Source: Curtobacterium guangdongense (GTDB lineage: Bacteria > Actinomycetota > Actinomycetes > Actinomycetales > Microbacteriaceae). From it: a stretch of DNA of 64,000 nt. Of the stretch, positions 24,090 through 32,321 are shown piece after piece; position 1 is the first letter of the stretch, and every line of letters begins with the position of its first letter. The stretch lies in assembly GCF_049341845.1 (NCBI RefSeq), contig NZ_JBMPIT010000003.1, forward strand, positions 310,001-374,000. The letters run 5' to 3'. The notes under the pieces are model-generated. The model was not told the origin of the DNA and searched no databases. It saw only the letters and a list, made by a program, of their open reading frames with translations. Position numbers and translations under genes: made by a program.

Positions 24090-24118
24090 ACGATACACAA
24101 GATGAAAAATTTCGCATC
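24090..24118 (-). promoter_or_regulatory. AT-rich palindromic operator and promoter of the HEPN/MNT pair
   Basis: GATGAAAAATTTCGCATC (24101-24118) is an imperfect palindrome with GATG/CATC ends, far richer in A and T than its surroundings. On the minus strand TATCGT (24095-24090) can be the -10 box, placing the start of transcription at or near the ATG at 24083, a leaderless mRNA. The palindrome would cover the -35 region, consistent with autorepression by the XRE domain. Confidence 0.6.
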
Positions 24119-24183
24119 ATCCGGCGCACCGATCGTTCTGCCCCGCGTGTCTGGGCGGAGTGTGCCGGCCGTCCGCGAGGTCG

Positions 24184-24771
24184 TCAGTCGCGGACGGAGA
24201 CGTCCGTCCGGTGGAAGTTCTGGGCAGAACGCGACGGTGTCGGACCGCGCTGGCCCTGGTACCGCGACTGGTACTCGGCGGAACCGTACGGCTTGTCCGC
24301 GGGGCTCGACAGCTGGAAGAAGCAGAGCTGCCCGATCTTCATGCCCGGCCAGAGCTTGATCGGCAGGGTCGCGACGTTCGAGAGCTCCAGGGTCACGTGG
24401 CCGGAGAAGCCGGGGTCGATGAACCCGGCGGTCGAGTGCGTGAGGAGTCCGAGGCGCCCGAGCGAGCTCTTGCCCTCGAGTCGGGCGGCGATGTCGTCGG
24501 GGAGCGTGACGACCTCGTACGTCGACCCCAGCACGAACTCGCCGGGGTGCAGCACGAAGGCCTCGTCCGGGTCGGTCTCGACCAGCCGGGTGAGGTCGGG
24601 CTGGTCGACGGCCGGGTCGATGTGGGGGTACTTGTGGTTGTCGAACAGCCGGAAGAACTTGTCGAGGCGCACGTCGACGCTCGACGGCTGGACGAGCGAG
24701 AGATCTCGGGGATCGAGGCCGATCCGGCCTGCGGTGAGCTGGGCGGTGATGTCGCGGTCGGAGAGCAGCAC
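24184..24771 (-). CDS. dcd: dCTP deaminase
   Basis: 195 residues from a GTG at 24771, which begins MLLSDRDITAQL as in the family. The active-site segment GKSSLGRLGLLTHSTAGFIDPGFSGHVTLEL (about residues 100-130) is the trimer dCTP deaminase/dUTPase motif. The C-terminal QSRYQGQRGPTPS closes over the nucleotide. Actinobacterial members often convert dCTP directly to dUMP. The open frame extends upstream, but the chosen start gives the family length. It is divergent from the following acetyltransferase. Confidence 0.95.
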   Translation of the reverse strand: MLLSDRDITAQLTAGRIGLDPRDLSLVQPSSVDVRLDKFFRLFDNHKYPHIDPAVDQPDLTRLVETDPDEAFVLHPGEFVLGSTYEVVTLPDDIAARLEGKSSLGRLGLLTHSTAGFIDPGFSGHVTLELSNVATLPIKLWPGMKIGQLCFFQLSSPADKPYGSAEYQSRYQGQRGPTPSRSAQNFHRTDVSVRD

Positions 24772-24855
24772 GGTACGGAATCCTAGCGGGCCCGGGCGCT
24801 CCCCCGATATGCTGCTCGGCTGCCCTGCAGACGGCACGGCGGCGGAAGGAACACC

Positions 24856-25941
24856 GTGTACCGCGTCGTCGAACTCGACGTCCCTGCAACCATGACCGAC
24901 GACCCTGCCAAGGTGCAGGCGTTCCGCGAGTGGGTCGACGTGTCGAACCGCTCCGAGGTCGCCGTCCACGGGCTGGCCGAGCTCGCTTGGAAGGCCGAGG
25001 AACAGCTCCCCCTGCAACACGATCCGGAGGCCCCGAGCCGACTCTTCGTCGTCCGGGACGCACATGACGCCGTGGTCGCGGCCGGCGCCTACGACTCGAA
25101 GACCGCCGAGGGCACCCCGAACTGCTGGATCTCGATCGGCGTCGATCCCGAGCACCGTCGCCGCGGGATCGGCACCCTGCTCGCCGACCACATCGAGGGC
25201 ATCGCCCGCGCCGAGGGACGGACCCAGTGGAAGACCTACGCGGTGTCGCGGCAGGTCGGCCCCGCTGCAGGCCCCGGGTACGTCGTCGCCCCGACCGGGT
25301 TCGGCGCCGTCCCCGCGGACGAGGCCGGTGTCCGCTTCCTGACCGGCCGAGGCTGGCGCTTCGGACAGGTGAACCGCATCAGTCGGCTCGCACTGCCGGC
25401 GGACCACTCGGTGGTGCAGACCCTGCACGAGCGGGCGTCGACGGCGGCGGGTCCCGACTACCGCGTGCACTCCTGGACCGGTCGCACGCCGACCGAGTGG
25501 CAGGCCGGCATCGCGCTGCTCGAGACCCGGATGAGCACGGACGCACCGGAGGGCGACATGGAGGAGCCCGAGGACGTGTGGACCGTCGAGCGGCTGCAGG
25601 AGCACGAGGAACACCTCGAGGACTCCCCGAGGACGATCCTCACCGTCGCGATCGAGCACGTCCCGAGCACCACCCTGGCGGGTTTCACGCAGCTGTCCGT
25701 GCCGGATGACCTCGGGCAGCCCGTGTTCCAGTGGGACACCCTCGTCCTCCGGGAACACCGCGGGCACCGGCTCGGCTGGCTGCTGAAGGTCGTCGGGATC
25801 GAGACGATCGAGCGGGACCACCCGGGACACCCGTCGATCGTGACGTTCAACGCCGAGGAGAACCGCCCGATGCTCGACGTCAACGAGGCGGTCGGGTTCG
25901 TCGGCGTCGGCAGCGAGGGGATCTGGGAGCGCAAGGTGTGA
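24856..25941 (+). CDS. GNAT-family N-acetyltransferase, two-domain
   Basis: 361 residues with GTG start. The acetyl-CoA site ISIGVDPEHRRRGIGTLLADHIEGIA (about residues 93-118) is the GNAT motif A (RRxGxG/A). A second, poorly conserved GNAT-like half follows, with WDTLVLREHRGHRLGWLLKVVGIETI (about residues 292-317) as its own A motif. The tandem layout recalls mycothiol synthase MshD, but the fit is not close enough to name it. It acts in the cytosol; the acceptor amine is unknown. It is divergent from dcd. Confidence 0.85.
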   Translation: MYRVVELDVPATMTDDPAKVQAFREWVDVSNRSEVAVHGLAELAWKAEEQLPLQHDPEAPSRLFVVRDAHDAVVAAGAYDSKTAEGTPNCWISIGVDPEHRRRGIGTLLADHIEGIARAEGRTQWKTYAVSRQVGPAAGPGYVVAPTGFGAVPADEAGVRFLTGRGWRFGQVNRISRLALPADHSVVQTLHERASTAAGPDYRVHSWTGRTPTEWQAGIALLETRMSTDAPEGDMEEPEDVWTVERLQEHEEHLEDSPRTILTVAIEHVPSTTLAGFTQLSVPDDLGQPVFQWDTLVLREHRGHRLGWLLKVVGIETIERDHPGHPSIVTFNAEENRPMLDVNEAVGFVGVGSEGIWERKV

Positions 25942-26008
25942 TCAGTCGGCAGCGCCTACCATGGAGGGTCCGCGGTCTCGCGGACGCAAGCGTCCCCGGA
26001 ACAGGTCG

Positions 26009-28051
26009 ATGACCGTCACGTCACCCGAAACACAGCCTGGAGGCTCGGCGCCGGAATCGGCGCCCGTCACCGCTCGTACATCCACCGTCGCCACCGTGCT
26101 CGCCATCGCGATCCCGCTCGCGGTCGGCTGCTCGATCCTCGGCATGACCGTGACCGGTGCGTTCACGGCGAGCCAGCAGCTCGTGTCGGCCGGCGACCTC
26201 GTGCAGTACGGGCTCCCCGTCGCGCGGGTGGTGCACGACACGATGGCGGCGCTCACGATCGGGCTGCTCATCGTCGCCGCGTTCGCGCTCCCCGCGCAGA
26301 AGAAGGACCACGGCGCGATGTCGAGCGTCCAGCACCGGGCGGTCCGGTGGGCGGCGACGACCGGGGCGATCTGGTTCCTCGCCGCCGTCGTCAGCCTGGT
26401 CTTCACCGGGGCGAACACCCTCGGTGTCCCGCTGACGAACTCGGTGTTCGCGCGGAACTTCATGCTCTTCGCGTTCCAGGTCGAGATCGGGCAAGCGCTC
26501 GTCGTGTCGGCGGCCGCGATCCTCGTCGCCACCGTGCTCGCCGCGTTCGCGACCCGGGTCACGACGCTCGCCGTGGCGACGGTCGCCGGGCTCTTCGCGC
26601 TGCTCCCCCTCGCGCTCTCCGGCCACGCCGCCGGGTCCCTCGAGCACGCCAACGCGGTCAACTCCCTCGCGATCCACCTCATCGGGGTGTGCGTGTGGGC
26701 CGGTGGGCTCGTCGCGGTCGTCGCACTGCGGACCCGCACGAAGGGCGCCACCGGACGCATGGTCGCCCGGTACTCGACGCTCGCCGGGTGGTCGTTCGCC
26801 GCCGTGGCGTTCTCCGGCATCGTGAACGCCTCGCTCCGTCTCACCGGGCCGCTCGACCTGTTCACGACGACCTACGGCTGGCTCATCACCGTCAAGGCGT
26901 CGATCCTGATCCTGCTCGGACTCGCGGGTGTCGTGCAGCGCCGGAAGCTCGTGCCAGCACTGCTGCGCTCCCCGCTCGATCGTCGGTCGTTCACGCGCTT
27001 CGCCCTCGCCGAGATCGTGTTCATGGCCGTCGCGATCGGCGTCTCGGTCGCGGTGTCCCGGAGCCAGCCGCCGATCCCGCAGACCCCTGAGACCGGCGAG
27101 GACACCCGCTCCGGGCTCATCGGCTACCCGTACCCGCCGACGCAGACGCTGCACACCTTCCTGACGCAGTGGCACATCGACTGGGTGTGGCTCGCCCTCG
27201 CCGTGGTCGGTGCCGGGTGGTACCTGTTCGCCGTCCGGAAGCTCCGGAAGCGCGGTGACAAGTGGCCGGTCGGCCGGACGATCTCGTGGCTGCTCGGCTG
27301 CGCGGTGTTCATCTGGACGACCTCGGCCGGTCCGTCGGTCTACGGCATGATCCACTTCTCGTCGCACATGATCCAGCACATGCTGCTGATGATGTTCGTG
27401 CCGCTGCCGCTCGTGCTCGGCGGCCCGGTGCTGCTGGCACTGCGGACCCTGCCGGTGCGGAACGACGGCTCGCGCGGTGCCCGTGAGTGGCTCATGCTCT
27501 TCGTGCACTCGCGGTACATGCAGTTCATGGCGAAGCCGGCCGTCGCCGGGGTGGTCTTCGCCGGCTCCCTCGTGGTGTTCTACTTCACCGGGGCGTTCCA
27601 GGCCGCGATGCAGTCGCACGAGTGGCACGTGGCGATGGTCGTCCACTTCGTGCTGAGCGGCTACCTGTTCTTCTGGGTGTTCGTCGGCATCGACCCCGGT
27701 CCCAAGCGCCCGCAGTACCCGATCCTGATCATCGCCCTGCTCGCGACCCTGGCCTTCCACGCGTTCTTCGGGGTCGCCGTGATGACGTCGGAGTCGATCT
27801 ACGCGGTCGACTGGTTCCACGCGCTCGGGCAGACGAACGACGCCGCGCTCCTCGCCGACCAGCACACCGGCGGCGGCATAGCGTGGGGTGCGTCCGAGTT
27901 GCCGATGGTGTTCGTGGCGCTGCTCGTGGTGCGGAATTGGGTGAAGTCGGACAAGCGTGACGCGAAGCGCCTCGACCGCCAGGCCGACCGCGACGGGGAC
28001 GCCGAGCTGAAGGCGTACAACGAGCGCCTGTCCGCGATGAACCGCGACTGA
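26009..28051 (+). CDS. CopD-CtaG fusion membrane protein, copy 1
   Basis: 680 residues from ATG 26009, chosen because GGAACAGG precedes it. About 14 transmembrane helices. The N-terminal half is CopD-like, with LALSGHAAGSLEHANAVNSLAIHLIGVCVWAGGL (conserved His residues for copper). The C-terminal half is a caa3-type CtaG domain, with HFSSHMIQHMLLMMFVPLPLVLGGPVLLAL and VVHFVLSGYLFFWVFVGIDPGPKRPQ. Such fusions are thought to deliver copper to cytochrome c oxidase. A paralogue of the same layout lies at 51427-53457. A short hairpin (25968-25985) lies upstream. Confidence 0.92.
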   Translation: MTVTSPETQPGGSAPESAPVTARTSTVATVLAIAIPLAVGCSILGMTVTGAFTASQQLVSAGDLVQYGLPVARVVHDTMAALTIGLLIVAAFALPAQKKDHGAMSSVQHRAVRWAATTGAIWFLAAVVSLVFTGANTLGVPLTNSVFARNFMLFAFQVEIGQALVVSAAAILVATVLAAFATRVTTLAVATVAGLFALLPLALSGHAAGSLEHANAVNSLAIHLIGVCVWAGGLVAVVALRTRTKGATGRMVARYSTLAGWSFAAVAFSGIVNASLRLTGPLDLFTTTYGWLITVKASILILLGLAGVVQRRKLVPALLRSPLDRRSFTRFALAEIVFMAVAIGVSVAVSRSQPPIPQTPETGEDTRSGLIGYPYPPTQTLHTFLTQWHIDWVWLALAVVGAGWYLFAVRKLRKRGDKWPVGRTISWLLGCAVFIWTTSAGPSVYGMIHFSSHMIQHMLLMMFVPLPLVLGGPVLLALRTLPVRNDGSRGAREWLMLFVHSRYMQFMAKPAVAGVVFAGSLVVFYFTGAFQAAMQSHEWHVAMVVHFVLSGYLFFWVFVGIDPGPKRPQYPILIIALLATLAFHAFFGVAVMTSESIYAVDWFHALGQTNDAALLADQHTGGGIAWGASELPMVFVALLVVRNWVKSDKRDAKRLDRQADRDGDAELKAYNERLSAMNRD

Positions 28052-28086
28052 CACAGCCGTACGCGGGCGCCTGTCAGCGGCGGCCG

Positions 28087-28434
28087 TCAGTCGCCGTGGA
28101 CGATGCAGACCGCGTCGAGGTCGAGTGCGGCCTCGAGCGCAGCCGCGATCCCCGACTCGCCGTCCGATCCGGCAGGGGTCACGGTGTCCACCCACCACAG
28201 CGGGGTCCCGAGGGTCGGAGCGTCCGGGAGGATCCGCTCCACCTCGTCGAAGGAGTCGACGCGGCGGACGCCGAGCACCGTGATCACCGGGTGCTCCTGG
28301 TCGCGGCACACCTGCATCATCGGGCCGTCGTCGAGCGCACGGACACCCCACGTGTCGTCGTGGAGCAGCAGCGCCTCGGCGACCTCGCGGACCTCCACCT
28401 GTCCCCGGCAGAGCAGGGTCACGTCACGGGGCAC
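28087..28434 (-). CDS. Small protein coupled to the DUF6177 gene
   Basis: About 115 residues from GTG 28434; GTG 28443 is possible too. Both overlap the DUF6177 stop (28424), so the genes are translationally coupled. It is acidic, with no signal peptide or membrane helix, and a mixed alpha/beta pattern (RDVTLLCRG, HPVITVLGVRRVDSFDEVERIL, PLWWVDTVTPAG). The last segment ALDLDAVCIVHGD is strand-like. I do not recognise the family. Pairing with DUF6177 suggests a shared role, perhaps with type VII secretion as in some actinobacteria, but no such genes are in this window. Confidence 0.7.
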   Translation of the reverse strand: MPRDVTLLCRGQVEVREVAEALLLHDDTWGVRALDDGPMMQVCRDQEHPVITVLGVRRVDSFDEVERILPDAPTLGTPLWWVDTVTPAGSDGESGIAAALEAALDLDAVCIVHGD

Positions 28435-29524
28435 CGATGCCACCGTGCCGACCGACGGCACCGACGTGCCCGTCGAGCGTTCCCTCGTCGTGCGCCGGGT
28501 CGAGCGGTGCGCCGCCGACCAACTGCAGGAAGCGGTCCTCGTCGATGCGGTCGAGGAACGACTCGAGTGCGGTCCAGCCGTCCTCGAGCCGGACGATGAG
28601 TCCCTGCCCGGCTCCGTCGGCGGCCATCGCGGAGCCTGTTCCGGCTCCGAACGTCGAGGTCGAGGTGTGCGGCGGCGGCCACACGGCACCGCGGTCGAGG
28701 AACCCGGCCGCTTCCGGCCCGACCACGACGGCGAGCGGTGCCGGCTCGCCGTGCGACACGGCGCGGACGAGGTGGTCGGCATCTCCACGTCGCTGCATGA
28801 CGACGCCGAACACCGGGACGACGTCCTCGGCGACGCGGTGCACGGCATCGAGCAGCCGGTCCGCGAGCTCCGGATCCGCCCCGTCCTCGGGGATCGTCAG
28901 GACGGCGGACATGGTCTCGATGACGACGCCGTCGGTGAGGTGCGCGGTCATGGTCGCGGAGAACCCGTCGCCCACGGCGTACGAAGTGCTGACCCCGGGC
29001 GACTCGTGCTTGGCGTACTGCGTGACGACCCAGCGGTCCCACGGCACCGACAGCGGCTCGGCGGTCCCCCAGCGCGTCGGACAGGTGCCGACCGTGTGGC
29101 ACAGGGCCTCGATCGCGGACCCGATGTCGATCGCCCGCTCGTCGTGGTGGCGCAACGTGAGGTCGATGCTGATCTGGCGCACCGAGTCCGCGGCGACCGG
29201 GTGTTCAGGGGAGGGCGTCCCGAGCAGTTCCGGCCCGCGCTCGACGAAGTCCTCGACGCCGTCGGCACGGACGCCCGTCCGGCCGTCGCGGAGACTCCCG
29301 TCGAAGTCCCGCACCGCCCACGCGGCACCGTGTGCACCCAGCGCGTGGCGGAGCGCCGGCGTGAGCGCAGCCTGCGGGCCGGTCCGGAGCACGACCATGC
29401 GTTCGGCAGCGGACGCACGCCGCAGCAGCGAGGCCAGCGCCTCGGTCAGCCACACCACCTGCGAGTCGGAGTCGACCACGATCGCGGGGCCGACGACGTC
29501 GTCGATGAGGGGATGTCTGACCAT
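28424..29524 (-). CDS. DUF6177 family protein
   Basis: 366 residues starting MVRHPLIDDVVGPAIVVDSDSQVVWLTEALASLLRRA. The start region, the central PWDRWVVTQYAKHESPGVSTSYAVGDG and the C-terminal QGLIVRLEDGWTALESFLDRI fit DUF6177, an actinobacterial family without known activity. No signal peptide or membrane helix is visible, so it is probably cytosolic. In other actinobacteria members appear near ESX/type VII secretion genes (from memory; not checkable here). It is followed by a coupled small gene. The 210-bp gap upstream contains only a half GGGAGGCTCG element and the tRNA promoter. Confidence 0.7.
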   Translation of the reverse strand: MVRHPLIDDVVGPAIVVDSDSQVVWLTEALASLLRRASAAERMVVLRTGPQAALTPALRHALGAHGAAWAVRDFDGSLRDGRTGVRADGVEDFVERGPELLGTPSPEHPVAADSVRQISIDLTLRHHDERAIDIGSAIEALCHTVGTCPTRWGTAEPLSVPWDRWVVTQYAKHESPGVSTSYAVGDGFSATMTAHLTDGVVIETMSAVLTIPEDGADPELADRLLDAVHRVAEDVVPVFGVVMQRRGDADHLVRAVSHGEPAPLAVVVGPEAAGFLDRGAVWPPPHTSTSTFGAGTGSAMAADGAGQGLIVRLEDGWTALESFLDRIDEDRFLQLVGGAPLDPAHDEGTLDGHVGAVGRHGGIGAP

Positions 29525-29733
29525 CCGGGTCCTCCTCGGTTCGGGGTCGCTGGAACTCCCTGGACGGTACACACGCGTCCGACACCTGTCCGTCAGGCGG
29601 GCGGGCTCACAGAAGAGACACGGGCACCGGACGGGAGGCTCGGGTCGGCCCCGGCACGACGGCACACGGCACGCGGTCGGCTGGCTTCCAGCCGAGAATC
29701 CGGTATGGTTGTCGAGTCCCGCTGAGCGGGCAC

Positions 29734-29807
29734 GCGAGTGTAGTTCAATGGTAGAACTCCAGCTTCCCAAGCTGGTAGCGCGGGTTCGATTCCCGTCACT
29801 CGCTCCA
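29734..29807 (+). tRNA. tRNA-Gly (CCC anticodon)
   Basis: The acceptor stem GCGAGTG (29734-29740) pairs with CACTCGC (29797-29803). The anticodon stem CCAGC/GCTGG encloses the loop TTCCCAA, so the anticodon is CCC. GGTTCGATTCC is the T arm. The CCA end is encoded (29805-29807). The D arm GTTCAATGGTAGAAC is normal. TATGGT about 22 bp upstream may be the -10 box. Confidence 0.96.
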
Positions 29808-29841
29808 CAGTTACCCGTGGTCGTCCCCGGGTACCGGTCTC

Positions 29842-30663
29842 CTACCGCCGGGCCTCCAAGAGCCCCAGCCGCTCCTCCGTCTCGGCGTCTGCCGGCAGGT
29901 GCACCAGCAGTCGCAGCCCTGGATCGGGTTCGAGCCACGTGGTCGCGACGTCGAACCGGAGCCGTCCGACCCGCGGGCTGTCGTAGACCTTCCGTCCGGT
30001 CCGCGGTTGCAGCACGTCGTGGCGATGCCAGAGCTCGACGAACCGCGGGGAGGCGGCGCTCAACCCGGCGACGAGCGCGGCGCGGCGGTCGGCGAACGGT
30101 TCGATCTCGCTCTGCGACCGCAGCTGCGCGACCATCCGCCTCGTCACCGATTCCCAGTCCGGCATCGCGGCACGCCAGTCCGCGTCGGTGAACGCGAGCC
30201 ACATGGTGTTCCGCTCCGTCGTCGGCATCGCGTTGAGGTCCGTCACGAGGTGCCCGAAGGACGCGTTGTGGGCGACGACGTCGAAGCAGCCGTTCTGGAC
30301 GTACGCCGGAACCGGGGACAGCCGCTCGATCAACCGCACCACCACGTCGTCCACACGTGGTCGCCCGTGCGACGAGGGCGTCGCTCGGTACCCGCCGAGG
30401 CGCATCACGTAGGCCAGCTCGTCGTCATCGAGTCGGAGCACGCGACCGACGGACCGCAGCACCTGCTCGGACGGGTGGATGTCACGCCCTTGCTCGAGCC
30501 ACGTGTACCAGGTGACGCCGACGCCGGCGAGTTGCGCGACCTCTTCACGCCGCAGCCCGGGTGTGCGCCGCCGGCCGTCGGCGGAGAGGCCGATCTCCTG
30601 CGGCGGGATCCGCCCCCGACGTGACCGCAGGAACGCTCCGAGCTCGCGAAGTCGAGTGTCCAC
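29842..30663 (-). CDS. XRE-family regulator with MmyB-like ligand domain
   Basis: 273 residues. The N-terminus LGAFLRSRRGRIPPQEIGL...RTPGLRREEVAQLAGVGVTWYTWLEQGRDIHPSEQVL is the helix-turn-helix of the actinobacterial MmyB/MLTR group. The C-terminal MmyB-like domain includes PAYVQNGCFDVVAHNASF and MWLAFTD. In this group the C-terminal domain binds a small, often fatty acid-like ligand. It is divergent from a multidrug-type MFS gene, with an inverted repeat between them, so it probably controls that pump. The ATG lies 41 bp from the repeat. Confidence 0.9.
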   Translation of the reverse strand: MDTRLRELGAFLRSRRGRIPPQEIGLSADGRRRTPGLRREEVAQLAGVGVTWYTWLEQGRDIHPSEQVLRSVGRVLRLDDDELAYVMRLGGYRATPSSHGRPRVDDVVVRLIERLSPVPAYVQNGCFDVVAHNASFGHLVTDLNAMPTTERNTMWLAFTDADWRAAMPDWESVTRRMVAQLRSQSEIEPFADRRAALVAGLSAASPRFVELWHRHDVLQPRTGRKVYDSPRVGRLRFDVATTWLEPDPGLRLLVHLPADAETEERLGLLEARR

Positions 30664-30703
30664 GACCTCATCCTGCCCCTGGGGAGCCGTTCCGTCCTGG
30701 TGG

Positions 30704-30740
30704 TGCTGGTACCCGTACCAAGAGGCTCCTGGTACCAGCA
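30704..30740. promoter_or_regulatory. Operator-like inverted repeat between XRE regulator and MFS pump
   Basis: TGCTGGTACC (30704-30713) and GGTACCAGCA (30731-30740) are exact 10-bp inverted repeats separated by 17 bp. A further GTACC-like half site, CGTACCAAG, lies between. Location between divergent start codons (30663 and 30765) supports a role as the regulator's binding site. Confidence 0.7.
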
Positions 30741-30764
30741 GTGCACCTGCGCGACGCTCCTCTC

Positions 30765-32189
30765 ATGACCTCAGGCACGTCCCAGGACACCGCATCGCTG
30801 CGCACCCCGGCGCTCAGCAGGCTCGGACTGACGGTCCTGCTCGTCGGACCGTTCCTCGCGGGCCTCGACCTGTTCATCACGAACGTCGCGCTGCCGAGCA
30901 TCGCGCACGACCTGCACGCGTCCGCCGGAGCGCTCGAGCTGGTCGCCGGCGGGTACGCCGTGACGTACGCCGCGTTCCTCGTCCTCGGTGGCCGGCTCGG
31001 CGACCGCTTCGGACGACGCCGCCTGTTCGGCATCGGACTCGTCGCGTTCGCCCTGACCTCCCTGCTCGCCGGCACCGCGCCGACCGCGACGGTGCTGGTG
31101 CTCGCGCGGTTCGCCCAGGGCGCCGCCGCCGCGCTGCTGACACCGCAGGTGCTCGCCACGGTGCAGACCGTGCTGGAAGGCCCCGCGCGTGCTCGCGCCA
31201 TCAGCCGGTACCCGGTCGCCGGCGGACTCTCCGCGGTCGCCGGGCAGCTGGTCGGTGGGCTGCTCGTCCAGGCCGACCTCCTCGGCCTGGGATGGCGGAC
31301 GGTGTTCCTCGTCAACCTGCCCGTCGGCCTCGCGGCACTGCTGCTCACACGTCGCACCGTCCCGGAGAACCGGTCGTCCGTCCGCGCGGGGCTCGACCTC
31401 GTCGGTGTCGTGCTGCTCGCCGTCGTGCTCGTCTGCCTGCTGGTCCCGTTGGCGGAAGGCCCCTCGCTCGGCTGGCCCGTGTGGACCGTCGTGGTCCTCG
31501 TCGCGGTCGCGCCGGCAGCAGCCGCGCTGGTCGTCGTCGAAGCACGAGCGGAACGGCTCGGGCGACTGCCGCTGCTCCCGCCGTCGCTGCTCCGGCTACC
31601 GTCCATGCGGCGAGGACTCCCGATCCTGCTGGTGTTCTTCCCGGCAGTCAGTGCGTTCCTGTTCGTCTTCGCCCTCACCACGCAGGACCTCCTCGGGATC
31701 AGCCCGCTCTGGTCCGGTGTCGTCGTCACCCCGGTCACGATCGCCTACGTCTGCACCTCGTTCGCCGTTCCCGCGCTCCTGCGACGCCATGGACGGCGGG
31801 TGCTGATCGCCGGTGGACTGACACAGGGGATCGGGTTCGCGGGGACCGCCGCGCTCGTCATCGCCGCGCCCGACGGGCCTCCGGTCGTCGCCGTGGTGCT
31901 GACGTTGGCGCTGTCCGGCATCGGGCAGGCCCTCGGCGTCGGCGCGCTCTTCGGGACGGTCCTCGCCGACGTCCCGTCGCACCTCGCGGGTGTCGGCGGC
32001 GGCGTGATGGTCACGGTGCAGCAGACCGCTCTCGCGCTGGGGGTCGCGGTCCTCGGCACCCTCTTCACCGCGCTGCTGCCGGTCGACCGCACCCTCGCCA
32101 TCGCCGTCGTCGCGGTCGCTCTCGTCGCCACACAGCTCGTCGTCGCCGTCGCCGCCCGGTCCACGCTGCGAACGCCCGTGGTGCGCTGA
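30765..32189 (+). CDS. MFS drug exporter, DHA2 (14-helix) type
   Basis: 474 residues from ATG 30765, which gives the normal DHA2 length. Motif A is GGRLGDRFGRRRLFGIG (about residues 75-91). Motif C is present as PVAGGLSAVAGQLVGGLLVQA. DLFITNVALPSIAHDL is the D1 motif of EmrB/QacA-type pumps. It probably exports hydrophobic toxic compounds using the proton gradient. The adjacent XRE regulator and the inverted repeat upstream suggest induction by such a compound. Confidence 0.92.
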   Translation: MTSGTSQDTASLRTPALSRLGLTVLLVGPFLAGLDLFITNVALPSIAHDLHASAGALELVAGGYAVTYAAFLVLGGRLGDRFGRRRLFGIGLVAFALTSLLAGTAPTATVLVLARFAQGAAAALLTPQVLATVQTVLEGPARARAISRYPVAGGLSAVAGQLVGGLLVQADLLGLGWRTVFLVNLPVGLAALLLTRRTVPENRSSVRAGLDLVGVVLLAVVLVCLLVPLAEGPSLGWPVWTVVVLVAVAPAAAALVVVEARAERLGRLPLLPPSLLRLPSMRRGLPILLVFFPAVSAFLFVFALTTQDLLGISPLWSGVVVTPVTIAYVCTSFAVPALLRRHGRRVLIAGGLTQGIGFAGTAALVIAAPDGPPVVAVVLTLALSGIGQALGVGALFGTVLADVPSHLAGVGGGVMVTVQQTALALGVAVLGTLFTALLPVDRTLAIAVVAVALVATQLVVAVAARSTLRTPVVR

Positions 32190-32321
32190 CCAGCCGTCGG
32201 GTCACGCCAGAGGATGACTTCCGACGGTCGGCCTTCGTCATCGAGGAGGACGCGGCCACGTGGTTCGTCTCCCTAGCGTTGTGCCATCGGGATGTGCCCG
32301 ACGACCTGGAGGGCGATGACG

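Noticed and set aside
29734..29807. tRNA-Gly considered as an integration site of a genomic island
   Set aside because: No integrase gene and no direct repeat of the tRNA 3' end is seen in the window; genes on both sides look like normal chromosome.
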